Below are positions 23,778-33,084 of a DNA stretch of 64,000 bases, in pieces; the first letter of the stretch is position 1, and each line of letters begins with the position of its first letter. The stretch spans positions 45,820 to 109,819 of the forward strand of contig CAYWXM010000046.1 in NCBI GenBank assembly GCA_964462595.1, in the 5' to 3' direction. The stretch is from SURF-21 sp964462595. GTDB taxonomy: Bacteria; Actinomycetota; Geothermincolia; Geothermincolales; RBG-13-55-18. A model generated the notes under the pieces. That model ran no database searches. It was not told where the DNA came from and saw only the letters and a list, made by a program, of their open reading frames with translations. The position numbers were made by a program, and so were the translations under genes.

Positions 23778-24278
23778 ATGAACCGCAGGCTTACCTTCTT
23801 CGCGGTGCTGGTGGTGGCATTGCTGATCCAGCTCACGGTAAGCCCGGAGATAGGGATCGGCTCAGTGAAGCCCGACATCCTGCTCGTGGCCACCGTATGC
23901 TGGGCGCTTTTCGAGGGTCCCGGCCAAGGGGTCCTGTTCGGTTTCTTCGCGGGGATCCTGGAGGACATCTTTTCCACCGCCGTGCTGGGGGTGTCGGCCT
24001 TCGCCAAGATCATAGTCGGCTATTTCGCGGGGGAGCTGCGCCAGAGGGTGATATCCAAGTCCATCGTCTGGCCCATAGTAATCGTCTTCTTCGGCTCGAT
24101 CCTGCACGAATTGATAAAGTTCGCGGCCTGGGCCATGGTGGGCCTGGAGCAGCGGCCCCCCTTCAGCTTCGGTATCATCGCCGGCCTGGCCCTTTACAAT
24201 GCCCTCATCACCCTGGTGGTGTACCCGGTGATCGGGCGTTTCACGGGCCAGGAAGACCGTGCGTTGATGTTCCAGTGA
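23778..24278 (+). CDS. mreD: Rod shape-determining protein MreD
   Basis: A 166-residue integral membrane protein with five to six hydrophobic segments. The family motif KPDILLVATVCWALFEGPGQG and the following GFFAGILEDIFS are present. MreD supports assembly of the elongasome in the membrane. Its place between mreC and mrdA confirms the call. Confidence 0.92.
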   Translation: MNRRLTFFAVLVVALLIQLTVSPEIGIGSVKPDILLVATVCWALFEGPGQGVLFGFFAGILEDIFSTAVLGVSAFAKIIVGYFAGELRQRVISKSIVWPIVIVFFGSILHELIKFAAWAMVGLEQRPPFSFGIIAGLALYNALITLVVYPVIGRFTGQEDRALMFQ

Positions 24279-24299
24279 GTCGGGTGAGGTGAGGTAGAG

Positions 24300-26261
24300 A
24301 TGGCGATAAACCCACAGCAGAAAGGGGCCATGGTCCACCGCTTCACGATCTTCGTGATGTTTATGGGAGCCCTCATGGCTATACTGCTGGTGCGGTTGTG
24401 GTTCCTGCAGGTGGTACAGGGCGATCATTACAGCGCGATGGCCGAGGGCAACCGCATACGAGAGGTATCGCTGGAGGCGTCGAGGGGCAAGATCCTGGAC
24501 AGGAACAAGAACGTGGACGAACCGCTGGTGAGCAACCGCCAGGCCCTCTCCGTCTTCGTGCTTCCCACCGAGTTCGAGAAACTGGAGGACAAGGAGGGGG
24601 AGACGGCACGCCTGGCGGAGATGCTGGATATGGACGCGCAGGAGATCATGGAGAAGGTTCAGGGGGAAGAGGTCCAGCCTCACGAGCCGGTGCTGATTAA
24701 AAAAGACGTTGTCCCGGAGGTCTATCTCTATATCGCGGAGAGACAGGTGGATTTCCCCTGGGTGCAGGCGGACGAGATGCCGGTGCGGGAGTACCAGGAG
24801 GGCGAGGAAACCCTGGCGGCGCACGTGCTCGGTTACCTGGGAGAGATCTCCGAGGAGCAGCTGGAGTCCCTCAAGGAGAAAGGTTACAAGGCGGGGGATA
24901 TCGTGGGCACTTCAGGTGTGGAGGCTTACTACGAGGATACCCTGCGCGGGGTGGACGGCAAGGAGATCTGGGAGGTGGATTCATCGGGGATACCCCTGCA
25001 GAAACTGGGGGAGGAGGAGCGCAACCCAGGCAAGACCGTTGTGCTGACCATCGACAAGGAGATGCAGAAAGCGGTGGAACAGGCCTTGCGCGAGGGCATG
25101 GAGAGGGCGCGCACGTACTATGATAAGGAGCGGGATAAGAATTATACCGCACCGGCAGGCGCAGCGGTGGTGCTCGACCCGCACAACGGAGAGATACTGG
25201 CCATGGCCAGCGAGCCCACCTTCAACCTGGAAGGATTCGTGGGGGGCATCGAGGAGGGGGAATGGGAGCAACTGAACGATCCCGCCAACAACGCTCCCCT
25301 GAACAACAGGGCCATAGTAGGGCAGTATCCTCCCGGCTCCACCTTCAAGGTGATAACCGCCCTGGCGTCGCTGCAGGTCGGATACGTGTCCGCCTACTCA
25401 CCCTTCTACTGCAACCACGTCTTCAACCAGGGCGAGTTCAAGGACTTTCCCAAGACCTGCTGGGGCACCCACGGGAACATAGATTTCACGAACGCCATAA
25501 TCCAGTCCTGCGACGTGGTTTTCTACCAGCTCGGGTACCAGTTCTACCTGGACCGTGAGAAAGAGGGATGGGTAACCCGCCTGCAGGACTACTCCGTGCT
25601 GGCGGGACTGGGGTCGCAGACCGGGGTGGACCTGCCCAACGAGTTCGAGGGCAGGGTGCCGACACCGCAGTGGAAATGGGAATTCAACCAGGGCAACCCG
25701 GACTATCAGCGCTGGTACCCCGGAGACACGGTGAACATGGCGGTGGGCCAGGGTGACATCCTGGTCACGCCCCTGCAGCTGGCCAACGCCTATGCCGCCA
25801 TAGCCAACGGCGGGCCTTTCTTCCGGCCTCACGTGGGCAAGGAGATACTCACCTGGCAGGGGGAGACGGCGGAGGTCATCGAGCCCGAGCAGATCGGCGA
25901 TATAACCAGCGGGGACAACCCCATGGGAATATACGTGGACGCCGCCAAGCTCCAGGTAGTCCGCTCCGCTCTCGCCGGGGTAACATCGGGCAAGGGGACC
26001 GCGGCGGGCGCCTTCTCTGGTTTCCCCCTGCAGCAGTTCCCGGTAGCGGGCAAGACCGGTACGGCGGAGGTGCAGGAGAGGCAGCCCTGCGCGTGGTTCG
26101 CATGCTACGCGCCGGCGAACGATCCGCAGTACGTGGTGGTGGTGATGATCGAGGAGGGCGGATTCGGCGGCACTATGGCGGCGCCCGTCGCCCGCCGCAT
26201 CCTCGAGCACGTATTCGGCATACCGCCGGGACAGGTGCAGGTAGACATAGTAGGGGATTAA
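24300..26261 (+). CDS. mrdA: Penicillin-binding protein 2 (elongasome transpeptidase)
   Basis: A 653-residue class B PBP. One N-terminal membrane helix (FTIFVMFMGALMAILLVRLWFL), a dimerisation/pedestal domain, then the transpeptidase with the active-site serine Ser347 in GSTFKVITALASL, SCD as the second motif (IQSCDVVFYQ) and KTG in AGKTGTAEV. It cross-links lateral-wall peptidoglycan with RodA as glycosyltransferase partner, whose gene follows after 10 bp. GAGGTGAGG precedes the ATG. Confidence 0.95.
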   Translation: MAINPQQKGAMVHRFTIFVMFMGALMAILLVRLWFLQVVQGDHYSAMAEGNRIREVSLEASRGKILDRNKNVDEPLVSNRQALSVFVLPTEFEKLEDKEGETARLAEMLDMDAQEIMEKVQGEEVQPHEPVLIKKDVVPEVYLYIAERQVDFPWVQADEMPVREYQEGEETLAAHVLGYLGEISEEQLESLKEKGYKAGDIVGTSGVEAYYEDTLRGVDGKEIWEVDSSGIPLQKLGEEERNPGKTVVLTIDKEMQKAVEQALREGMERARTYYDKERDKNYTAPAGAAVVLDPHNGEILAMASEPTFNLEGFVGGIEEGEWEQLNDPANNAPLNNRAIVGQYPPGSTFKVITALASLQVGYVSAYSPFYCNHVFNQGEFKDFPKTCWGTHGNIDFTNAIIQSCDVVFYQLGYQFYLDREKEGWVTRLQDYSVLAGLGSQTGVDLPNEFEGRVPTPQWKWEFNQGNPDYQRWYPGDTVNMAVGQGDILVTPLQLANAYAAIANGGPFFRPHVGKEILTWQGETAEVIEPEQIGDITSGDNPMGIYVDAAKLQVVRSALAGVTSGKGTAAGAFSGFPLQQFPVAGKTGTAEVQERQPCAWFACYAPANDPQYVVVVMIEEGGFGGTMAAPVARRILEHVFGIPPGQVQVDIVGD

Positions 26262-26271
26262 GGGGGGTCAG

Positions 26272-27447
26272 ATGCCGGAACGGCTGGGAAGGGTGCTCGC
26301 GCCCAAGGTCGCGGAGAGGAAACAGACCGACGAGGTGGCCCGCCGCCTCAGCGGGCTGCCCCTGCGGCATATCGACTGGACCCTCCTGGCCATAACCCTC
26401 TTCCTCATCGGCTTCGGGATGCTCATGCAGTACAGCGCGACCCGCAACGATTCCCCCGATAACCCCACCTATTACGTGCTCAGGACGTCGATCAGCCTGC
26501 TCATCGGCCTTATCTTCATGGGCCTCCTGCTCAGCTTCGATTACCGCAGGCTCAAGGTGGCCACGCCCTTCATCTACGGGGCTTTCCTGCTTTTTCTCTT
26601 GATCGTGCTGTTCCTCGAGAGGGTGATGGGCTCCGCGCGCTGGATAGCGCTCGGCCCCATCGATTTCCAGCCCTCTGAATACTGCAAGCTGGTGCTTATC
26701 CTGGCATTGGCGAATTTCTTCTCCGACAACAAGGCCGATCCGGATTCGTTGCGCAGTTTCCTGGTGCCCCTGGCGTGGGCGGCGCCGTACATGCTGCTCA
26801 TCTTCCTGGAGCCGGACCTGGGCACCACGCTGGTCCTGGCCGCCATCCTGCTGGGCATGCTCTTCCTCGTCGGGTGCCGCATGCGCTACTGGGTGGGCCT
26901 GGTAGCCACAGGGACCGTCGCTTTCACATTTGGCTTCGTCTTCCACATCTTCAAGCCGTACCAGGTGGAGCGCTTCGCGGCCTTCCTCAGGCAGGGCTCG
27001 AACATACAGGAGGCGGGTTACCACCTCCTGCAGTCGAAGATAGCCGTGGGCTCCGGCCAGCTGGTAGGCAAGGGGCTTATGCAGGGGACGCAGACCAACC
27101 TCGACTTCCTGCCCGCCCACCACACGGATTTCATTTTCGCGGTCGTCGGCGAGGAACTGGGTCTCCTCGGCGCCCTCATCCTCGTCGGCGCTTTCTGCCT
27201 GTTGCTGTGGAGAGGGGTTCGCATCGCCAATAACGCGCGCGATTTTTACGGCACCATGATCGCTTTTGGTATAGTCACCATGCTGGGATTCCAGGTGATC
27301 GTGAACATCGGCATGACCATGGGGATCATGCCCATAACCGGCATCCCGCTGTCCTTCGTCAGCTTCGGCGGCAACAGCCTGATAGTAAGCCTGGCCGCAA
27401 TAGGGCTGCTCAGCAATATCCATATGCGTCGTTTTTCCCAGATATAG
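26272..27447 (+). CDS. rodA: Peptidoglycan glycosyltransferase RodA
   Basis: A 391-residue SEDS-family protein with about ten membrane helices. Motifs include GSARWIALGPIDFQPSEYCKL, EPDLGTTLVLAAILLGMLF and, near the end, HTDFIFAVVGEELG and GIPLSFVSFGGNSL. RodA polymerises lipid II and works with PBP2 encoded just upstream. AAGGGGGG precedes the start. It is the last gene of the rod-shape operon. Confidence 0.95.
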   Translation: MPERLGRVLAPKVAERKQTDEVARRLSGLPLRHIDWTLLAITLFLIGFGMLMQYSATRNDSPDNPTYYVLRTSISLLIGLIFMGLLLSFDYRRLKVATPFIYGAFLLFLLIVLFLERVMGSARWIALGPIDFQPSEYCKLVLILALANFFSDNKADPDSLRSFLVPLAWAAPYMLLIFLEPDLGTTLVLAAILLGMLFLVGCRMRYWVGLVATGTVAFTFGFVFHIFKPYQVERFAAFLRQGSNIQEAGYHLLQSKIAVGSGQLVGKGLMQGTQTNLDFLPAHHTDFIFAVVGEELGLLGALILVGAFCLLLWRGVRIANNARDFYGTMIAFGIVTMLGFQVIVNIGMTMGIMPITGIPLSFVSFGGNSLIVSLAAIGLLSNIHMRRFSQI

Positions 27448-27596
27448 GAATAAATGTCATATTAGAACATAATAATTTTACTGGCCGGCGGTGAAGCCAG
27501 AAAAGCGGCGCCATGTGGAGGAGGTCCTGGTTCGAAAGGTGGCCGCCGCGAAAAGCGCCGCGCGGAAGGGCCGGTTGATATGAGAAGGGGGTCGGC

Positions 27597-28493
27597 TTGG
27601 AACCCGAAAACGCTTACCGCTCTGGCTTCGCCGGCATTGTGGGGAGGCCTAACGTAGGCAAATCCACGCTCCTCAACAACCTCATGCACCGTAAGATGGC
27701 CATTATCTCGGAGAAGCCCCAGACCACCAGGAACAAAATACGCTGCGTGCTTACCCGCGAAGACGCCCAGGTGATATTCGTGGACACCCCCGGGTTTCAC
27801 AAGCCGAGAAACGCGCTCGGCGAACGCCTTAACAGGGCTGTGCGCGAGACCTTTTCCGAGGTGGATAGCATAATCTTCATCCTTGACGGCACCAAGGCCA
27901 TAGGCAGGGGGGACCTGTTCATCGCCTCGGAGCTGGCGGAGCTGGACACCCCGGTGGTGGCGGTGCTCAACAAGATAGACCGCCTCACCCCGGAACAGGT
28001 GGAGGCGCAAGTGACGGTAGTGGAGAAGCTGGGCGATTTCAAGGAGATAATACCTATCTCGGCCAAGACGGGGGAGAACGTGCATGCGGTCATAGAGCGC
28101 ATCGTGGAGACGCTCCCCGAGGGGCCGAGGTACTATCCCGAGGACGTGTTCACGGACCAACCCGTATCCTTTATAGTCGCCGAGATCATCCGCGAGAAGG
28201 CGTTGCAGCTCACCCGCGAGGAGGTCCCCCACAGCGTAGCGGTGATCGTGGAGGGGATCGAGAAGAGGGAGGACCGCGACCTGGTGGATATCCCGGCCGT
28301 GATCTACGTAGAGCGCGAATCCCAGAAGGGCATCATCATCGGCAAGGGCGGGCGGATGCTCAAGGAGATAGGCACCAGGGCGCGTGCGGAGATCGAGCCC
28401 CTGCTGGGGGAGAGGGTGTATCTCGAGCTGCGGGTGGCGGTGGAGAAGGACTGGGCGAAGAGGCCCGATATGCTCAAGAGGCTCGGATACTGA
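27597..28493 (+). CDS. era: GTPase Era
   Basis: A 298-residue GTPase that aids 30S ribosome assembly by binding 16S rRNA. G1 is GRPNVGKS (residues 16-23), G2/G3 include TTRNKIRC and VDTPGFHKPRN, and G4 is NKID. The C-terminal KH domain has IIIGKGGRMLKEIG. The start is a TTG with AAGGGGGT upstream; the nearby ATG at 27580 is out of frame. A 149-bp gap separates it from rodA and has no gene that I can support. Confidence 0.95.
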   Translation: MEPENAYRSGFAGIVGRPNVGKSTLLNNLMHRKMAIISEKPQTTRNKIRCVLTREDAQVIFVDTPGFHKPRNALGERLNRAVRETFSEVDSIIFILDGTKAIGRGDLFIASELAELDTPVVAVLNKIDRLTPEQVEAQVTVVEKLGDFKEIIPISAKTGENVHAVIERIVETLPEGPRYYPEDVFTDQPVSFIVAEIIREKALQLTREEVPHSVAVIVEGIEKREDRDLVDIPAVIYVERESQKGIIIGKGGRMLKEIGTRARAEIEPLLGERVYLELRVAVEKDWAKRPDMLKRLGY

Positions 28494-28517
28494 CTGCTGC
28501 TGAAGGAGCGCGAGCGC

Positions 28518-29867
28518 ATGGACGAAAGAAACCGGGTGCTGGGAGAGAGCCTGAGCGATCTCCTGGAGCAGGGTAAGATGCGGGCGGCGCTGGCCCTGCT
28601 CGACGGACTGCAGCCCGCGGACGCGGCCGAGGTTTTGGAGGGCGTGCCATACGATGAGCGGCTGCGTATATTCAAAGTCTGGGACGTAGAGGAGTCGTCC
28701 GATACCCTCCTGGAGATGTCCGAGGACGGCCAGGTGGAGGTGATGCAGGGGCTCGCGCGCGGGCTGGCCACGCGCATCATAGCGGAGATGCCCCCCGACG
28801 ACGCCGTGGACCTGCTGGCGGACCTGCCGGAAAAGACCTCCGAAGGCCTGCTCGCCGCGATGAGCCCCACCAAGGCGGGGCAACTGCGCCGCCTGCTCGC
28901 GCACGGCGAGGATACGGCGGGAGGTCTGATGACACCCGAGGCCATGCGCCTCAGCGAGGAGCTGACGGTGGCCGAGGTGATGGAAAGGCTGCGGGAGACC
29001 CCGGAAAACGTGGAGATGATATATTACCTCTATTTTCACGACGAGAAGAACCGCCTTACCGGTGTCTGCTCCCTGCGGGAGCTGATCATCGCGGATCCGG
29101 AGATACAGGTAAGGGAGATCATGCACCGCAACCTCAAGACGGTGGAACCCCCGGAGGACCAGGAGAAGGTAGCTTCCCTCATCGACCGTTACGATCTCCT
29201 CGCTCTTCCAGTGGTTGATGGAGAGGGCAGGCTTCTGGGTATCGTGACCGTGGACGACGTCATGGACGTCATGGAGGAAGAGGCCAGGGAGGATATATAC
29301 AGCCTGGCGGGAAGTTGGGAGGCAGAGGAGAGCAGGGAGCGCAGGCCTTTCCTTGCCGCTTTCCTGGGGCGCCTGCCCTGGGTGCTTATCGCCCTGGCCC
29401 TTGAACTCTTTGTCGCGGGGGGGATCCTGCGCGCCTTTTCCAGTACCATGCAGGAGCATATCGCGCTGGTGTTTTTTATCCCCGCCATCCTCGCCATGGG
29501 AAGCACGATCTCGCTGCAGAGCGCGACGCGCATGTCGCTGGATTTGCTGGGCGAGGGTGGGGGAAGGCGAAGGCTGGCAAGGAGCGTCGCGGGAGAATTG
29601 CTCATCGGCATAGCGATAGCCGCCTTCAGCGGCACCGTGATCTCTCTTTTCGCCTGGTCGATGCGGGAGGACACCCGGCTGGGCCTGGTGGTGGGGGTGG
29701 CCATGGCCTGCACGGTGGTCTTCGCCGCCGCTATCGGCTCCATGCTGCCGCTTATCCTCAAAGCCTCGGGCAGAGACCCCTCCAAGGCTTCTCAACCCTT
29801 CCTGGCCACGGCCATGGATATCCTGGGCCTGGCGGTATATTTTCTGGTAGGCACGGCAATTATCTGA
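28518..29867 (+). CDS. mgtE: Magnesium transporter MgtE
   Basis: A 449-residue Mg2+ channel. The N-terminal superhelical domain (LLDGLQPADAAEVLEGVP..MPPDDAVDLLADLPE) and a CBS pair (VSLDRY-type repeats ending LALPVVDGEGRLLGIVTVDDVMDV) form the Mg2+-sensing gate. Five membrane helices follow, with the pore end PFLATAMDILGLAVYFLVG containing the conserved Asp. GAAGGAG precedes the ATG. No M-box riboswitch fits in the 24-bp gap to era, so regulation is presumably by protein gating. Confidence 0.93.
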   Translation: MDERNRVLGESLSDLLEQGKMRAALALLDGLQPADAAEVLEGVPYDERLRIFKVWDVEESSDTLLEMSEDGQVEVMQGLARGLATRIIAEMPPDDAVDLLADLPEKTSEGLLAAMSPTKAGQLRRLLAHGEDTAGGLMTPEAMRLSEELTVAEVMERLRETPENVEMIYYLYFHDEKNRLTGVCSLRELIIADPEIQVREIMHRNLKTVEPPEDQEKVASLIDRYDLLALPVVDGEGRLLGIVTVDDVMDVMEEEAREDIYSLAGSWEAEESRERRPFLAAFLGRLPWVLIALALELFVAGGILRAFSSTMQEHIALVFFIPAILAMGSTISLQSATRMSLDLLGEGGGRRRLARSVAGELLIGIAIAAFSGTVISLFAWSMREDTRLGLVVGVAMACTVVFAAAIGSMLPLILKASGRDPSKASQPFLATAMDILGLAVYFLVGTAII

Positions 29868-29880
29868 AGAGGGATCAGTG

Positions 29881-30615
29881 ATGGCAGAGCCGGCTTTAGA
29901 CATGTTCCCCACCGTGGCCCATCTCTCCTACCTCATTGACGCCACCATGCTGCGCCCGGAGGCTACGGAGAGGGAATATCTGGAGTTCCTGCGGGAGGTG
30001 GCGGACGCCCGGTTCAGGAGCGCTTTCGTGCCGCCGTATTATCTGCCCATGGCACGGCAGGAACTGGAGGGCAGCGGCGTGACCTTGGGGGCTCCTATCG
30101 GTTTTCCTTTAGGTTATGGGTCCAGTGATGACAAGAGGGCCGAGGCGGTGTTCGCGCTGCAGCAGGGGGCAGGAGAGCTGGACATGGTGTTGAACGTGTC
30201 CTCCTTGCGCTCGCGCAGGTACGACAGGGTCCGCGAGGATATCGGCGCGGTTGTAGGGCTTGCCCGGCGTTATGACAGCGGCAAGGGCGAGGGCCATATA
30301 GTGGTGAAGGTCATACTGGAGACATGCTACCTGAACAGGGAGGAAATGCGGCAGGGAGCGCTAATTTCCAGGGAGTCGGGCGCAGACTTCGTGAAGACAT
30401 CGACAGGATTCGGTCCCGCGGGAGCGAATACCGAAGACGTCGCCTTCCTGCGCGGGGTATTGGGGCCGGGCTTCGGGATCAAGGCCAGCGGCGGCATCAG
30501 GGACCTGGGCGCCGTGATGGAGATGGTGCGCGCCGGAGCGAACCGTATCGAGACCAGCTCCGCCACCGAGATCCTCCACGAATACCTGCGCCTTCTCCCC
30601 TGGAACAAAGCCTGA
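29881..30615 (+). CDS. deoC: Deoxyribose-phosphate aldolase
   Basis: A 244-residue class I aldolase that splits 2-deoxyribose-5-phosphate in nucleoside breakdown. The Schiff-base lysine is in DFVKTSTGFG, the second catalytic lysine in IKASGGIRDL, and the Asp in GELDMVLNVSSL. The N-terminus is somewhat divergent (YLIDATMLRPEAT, where the family often has HTLLKP). The ATG at 29881 is preferred over a GTG three bases earlier because of spacing from GAGGG. Confidence 0.92.
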   Translation: MAEPALDMFPTVAHLSYLIDATMLRPEATEREYLEFLREVADARFRSAFVPPYYLPMARQELEGSGVTLGAPIGFPLGYGSSDDKRAEAVFALQQGAGELDMVLNVSSLRSRRYDRVREDIGAVVGLARRYDSGKGEGHIVVKVILETCYLNREEMRQGALISRESGADFVKTSTGFGPAGANTEDVAFLRGVLGPGFGIKASGGIRDLGAVMEMVRAGANRIETSSATEILHEYLRLLPWNKA

Positions 30616-30621
30616 CTCCGC

Positions 30622-30725
30622 GGCAATTAAGGTCTTTAGTCTTTCTCGCCAGCCTATTTGTGGCATCAGTTTGGGATGTGGCGGCAACGTCATCGGAAGC
30701 TCGAAATCCTAAAACCTTAATTGCC
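30622..30725. repeat. 104-bp element with 17-18 bp inverted ends
   Basis: GGCAATTAAGGTCTTTAG (30622-30639) and CTAAAACCTTAATTGCC (30709-30725) are near-perfect inverted repeats flanking about 69 bp. It lies seven bases after deoC and differs from the main repeat family. It could fold into one long hairpin. It may be a MITE or a deoC 3' structure. Together with the element at 30863-30984 it occupies most of the 447-bp gap to recO; no gene was seen there. Confidence 0.6.
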
Positions 30726-30862
30726 TGGTGCCGGTCTTCAACGGGATATAAGGAAATGGTTACGGTGAGGATAAAGGCGGCCGGTTAGGGCTGATCCCGA
30801 CGTGGGTCGTCCGGCGCTGGGGGGGGTAGGGTATTGGAGCGTCAAAGTCAGCGCATAAGAAG

Positions 30863-30984
30863 TGACCCCAAGTAACCTTTGGCACTTCCTTCGGGACTTT
30901 CCTAGAGCCTACCCTTCCGGCTTTCGCCTTCCGGCTCTTCTCTCTGTCCGCCCCGCCGACCTTACCTCCAGCTCCTTGGGGTCA
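30863..30984. repeat. 122-bp element with TGACCCCAAG / CTTGGGGTCA ends
   Basis: Perfect 10-bp inverted ends bound a region rich in TTCCGG direct repeats. The GGGGTCA end recalls REP-like elements mobilised by TnpA-REP tyrosine transposases in other bacteria, and similar GGGGTCAG motifs occur at 7989, about 19372 and 58918. No transposase is in the window. Confidence 0.55.
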
Positions 30985-31062
30985 ACTCCTACAGTACTCC
31001 TTTGGGATTAGTACGTCAATAGCGATTTACGTGGGAATTTATAAAAGAAGGAGGTAGAAAAG

Positions 31063-31818
31063 CTATTTCGTTTCCAGGTAACGCAGGACGACTTGCTGGG
31101 ACCTGAGCGGCCTTTCCAGGAAGCTCTCGGAGAAACGGGAAGCTGTTATCAGGACTTCCCTGCAGGTGACCGGGCTCTCCTTGCGGCAGGCTATGGAAGT
31201 CATGTCCTCGCGCAGCAGGAAACGCAGGATAGACAGGTTATGGGGCGAGATGGCCATGCGGTTCTGCAGGCCGCCCGAGCAGGCGGAGCAGGCTAGGCCC
31301 CCACCCGTGAGGTCGATGTATGCGAGTTCGTCCCCTATCTCTTTCCCGCAGTGAAGGCAGCAATCCAGGTGAGGGTGGTATCCTATCAGGGCGCATACCT
31401 TGAGTTCGAAGGCGGCCAGCAGGAGCGACGGGTTCGCGACTTCCCCCTCCAGGATATCCAGGGTGATGCACAGGGCCTCGAAAAGTCGTGGGATGCTCTG
31501 GTTATCCTGCAGGGATTTCTCGATCATCTCGAGCATGGCCTCTCCAAAAAGGAACTTGTCGAAATCGGAGCGCACGGAAGAATATGAACGCATGATATCC
31601 ACCTGCACCACCGTGTCCAGGTTCCTTCCCTCGTGGAGCACCGCGTTCACGTGAGTAAAGGGCTCCAGGCGTCCGCCGAACTTGCTCTTGGTACGCTTGA
31701 CGCCCTTGGCCACGGCGCGGCGCAGGCCACGTCCTTCCGTTAAAAGGGTCAGAATGCGGTCGGCCTCACCCAGGTCGTAAGCGCGAAGGACGACTGCTTC
31801 CTGCTTGTAAGTGGACAA
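31063..31818 (-). CDS. recO: DNA repair protein RecO
   Basis: A 251-residue recombination mediator of the RecFOR pathway. It has the N-terminal OB fold (YKQEAVVLRAYDLGEADRIL and on), a helical domain and a zinc-type cluster with CCLHCGKE and CSACSGG. The TTG at 31818 is taken as the start since YKQEAVVLRAYDLGE is the normal beginning; a longer reading extends into uppS. It starts seven bases after the uppS stop and is surely co-transcribed with it. Confidence 0.93.
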   Translation of the reverse strand: MSTYKQEAVVLRAYDLGEADRILTLLTEGRGLRRAVAKGVKRTKSKFGGRLEPFTHVNAVLHEGRNLDTVVQVDIMRSYSSVRSDFDKFLFGEAMLEMIEKSLQDNQSIPRLFEALCITLDILEGEVANPSLLLAAFELKVCALIGYHPHLDCCLHCGKEIGDELAYIDLTGGGLACSACSGGLQNRMAISPHNLSILRFLLREDMTSIACRKESPVTCREVLITASRFSESFLERPLRSQQVVLRYLETK

Positions 31819-31825
31819 GCGGGTC

Positions 31826-32566
31826 CTATCCCTTCTGGATAATCCCGAAACGGCGTTCCCTGGACTGGAACTCCCTGATGGCGTCGGCGAGGTCCTTGCC
31901 ACGGAAATCGGGCCACAGGGCTTCGGTGACGCAAATCTCCGTATATGCCAACTCCCATACCAGGAAATTGCTGATGCGCATCTCTCCCGCCGTGCGCACC
32001 AACAGGTCGGGGTCCGGTACCTCGGGCACGTAGAGATAGGAACGGAACCTGTCCTCGTCCACCTCGTCCGGCGCCAGCCTGCCCGAGGAGATGTCTTCGC
32101 AGAGGGAACGGGTGGCGTCGATTATCTCCGCCCTGCCGCCGTAATTGAAGGCTATGTTCAGGTTCATGCCGGTATTGTTACGTGTCAGCTCGACCGCGTT
32201 GTCGATCGCCTCCAGGGTGGACCGGGGTATTTTTTCCCTCCGCCCCATATGGCGGATGTGTATGTTGCGCTCATGGAACTCCTGCACGCGGTTGTTTAGC
32301 AGGTTGCGGTTGAAGCTCATGAGGAAATCGACCTCGTTGTCGGGACGGTTCCAGTTCTCGGTGGAGAAGGCGAATAGCGTGAGCGCCCTTATTTCCCATT
32401 GCGAGGCTACGCGCACCACCTCCGTTATCGACTTCTCCCCGGCTTTATGCCCGGCGATGCGCGGCAGGTTGCGGCGCTCGGCCCATCTGCCGTTGCCGTC
32501 CATGATGATGGCAATATGGCCGGGGATGATGCCCTCGGGCCTGGAGGCCGTTTCTTTATCAGCCAT
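31826..32566 (-). CDS. uppS: Isoprenyl transferase (undecaprenyl diphosphate synthase)
   Basis: A 246-residue cis-prenyltransferase that makes the lipid carrier for peptidoglycan. The catalytic Asp23 lies in IIMDGNGRWAERR, followed by HKAGEKS and AFSTENWNRP; the C-terminal RTAGEMRISNFLVWELAYTE segment binds IPP. Many members read RTSGEQRLSNFLLWQ; the E and R are kept here. It is upstream of recO, a common arrangement. Confidence 0.96.
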   Translation of the reverse strand: MADKETASRPEGIIPGHIAIIMDGNGRWAERRNLPRIAGHKAGEKSITEVVRVASQWEIRALTLFAFSTENWNRPDNEVDFLMSFNRNLLNNRVQEFHERNIHIRHMGRREKIPRSTLEAIDNAVELTRNNTGMNLNIAFNYGGRAEIIDATRSLCEDISSGRLAPDEVDEDRFRSYLYVPEVPDPDLLVRTAGEMRISNFLVWELAYTEICVTEALWPDFRGKDLADAIREFQSRERRFGIIQKG

Positions 32567-32593
32567 GCTCAGCCCACCTCGTCTTATTCCCTT

Positions 32594-32827
32594 TTAGACT
32601 TCTTCCGGCTTTTGCGGCGGTATTTCAACGTCCCTCGCCGCCTCCTCCTGCTGCTTGAAGATGATCCTCTGCAGGGCATATACGCCCAGCAGGGAGATGG
32701 CGCAGCTCTTCTGTGGGGGCATCTTCGATGTGGGTATGTAGAGGGCGCAATCGTCGTTACAGGGCGACAGGGCTCCCGGGATGGCCGATACGCGGAAGGG
32801 ACAATATGCGCCGGGCACGTTCGCCAT
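32594..32827 (-). CDS. Small four-cysteine protein of unknown function
   Basis: A 77-residue protein with cysteines at positions 9, 23, 27 and 42 (AYCP, SPCNDDCALY, SCAISLL), each in a conserved-looking setting. This suggests a zinc or iron-sulfur site, though no known family pattern fits. The tail is charged and Pro/Glu-rich. The ATG at 32827 has AGGAGGTAG four bases upstream, one of the best ribosome sites in the window; a longer reading upstream runs through a repeat. It lies 27 bp before uppS on the same strand and so may be co-expressed with uppS and recO. Confidence 0.65.
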   Translation of the reverse strand: MANVPGAYCPFRVSAIPGALSPCNDDCALYIPTSKMPPQKSCAISLLGVYALQRIIFKQQEEAARDVEIPPQKPEEV

Positions 32828-32887
32828 TTCTACCTCCTGATCAAGACCTTTTAGGGCAATGCTAACATAATATCGTATCGTAGTACC

Positions 32888-33084
32888 TGATCGCTTGCGC
32901 AGCGCTTTTCCGCGAGCTGGTCTCAGGTAATGGGAGTTGGGAGTCAGGTCTTGGCATTTCGCGCGCAGACGCGCAAAACGCAAGACCGGACCCCACCCTA
33001 CGGGGAAAAGACGAGACGCGGGCCCCGCTGCCGGCCTTGATCGCTTGCGCAGCGCTTTTCCGCGAGCTGGTCTCAGGTAATGGG
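32888..33084. repeat. Pair of identical 47-bp direct repeats
   Basis: A 47-bp unit starting TGATCGCTTGCGCAGCGCTT and ending GGTCTCAGGTAATGGG occurs at 32888-32934 and 33038-33084, 150 bp apart, with no mismatch that I can see. The sequence between them contains a long hairpin (GTCTTG..CAAGAC, about 32950-32987). It occupies most of the 334-bp gap before the sigma-factor gene. No coding sequence is seen. Confidence 0.75.

Noticed and set aside
27506..27580. Short open frame MWRRSWFERW before era
   Set aside because: No ribosome site or conservation evidence; Arg/Pro/Gly-rich as expected by chance in GC-rich DNA.
27462..29912. 816-codon open frame opposite era and mgtE
   Set aside because: It spans two well-supported genes on the other strand and shows no domain or ribosome site.
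30750..30788. Ten-codon frame MVTVRIKAAG after deoC
   Set aside because: Too short to support; it lies between two repeat elements and has no recognisable site or homology.
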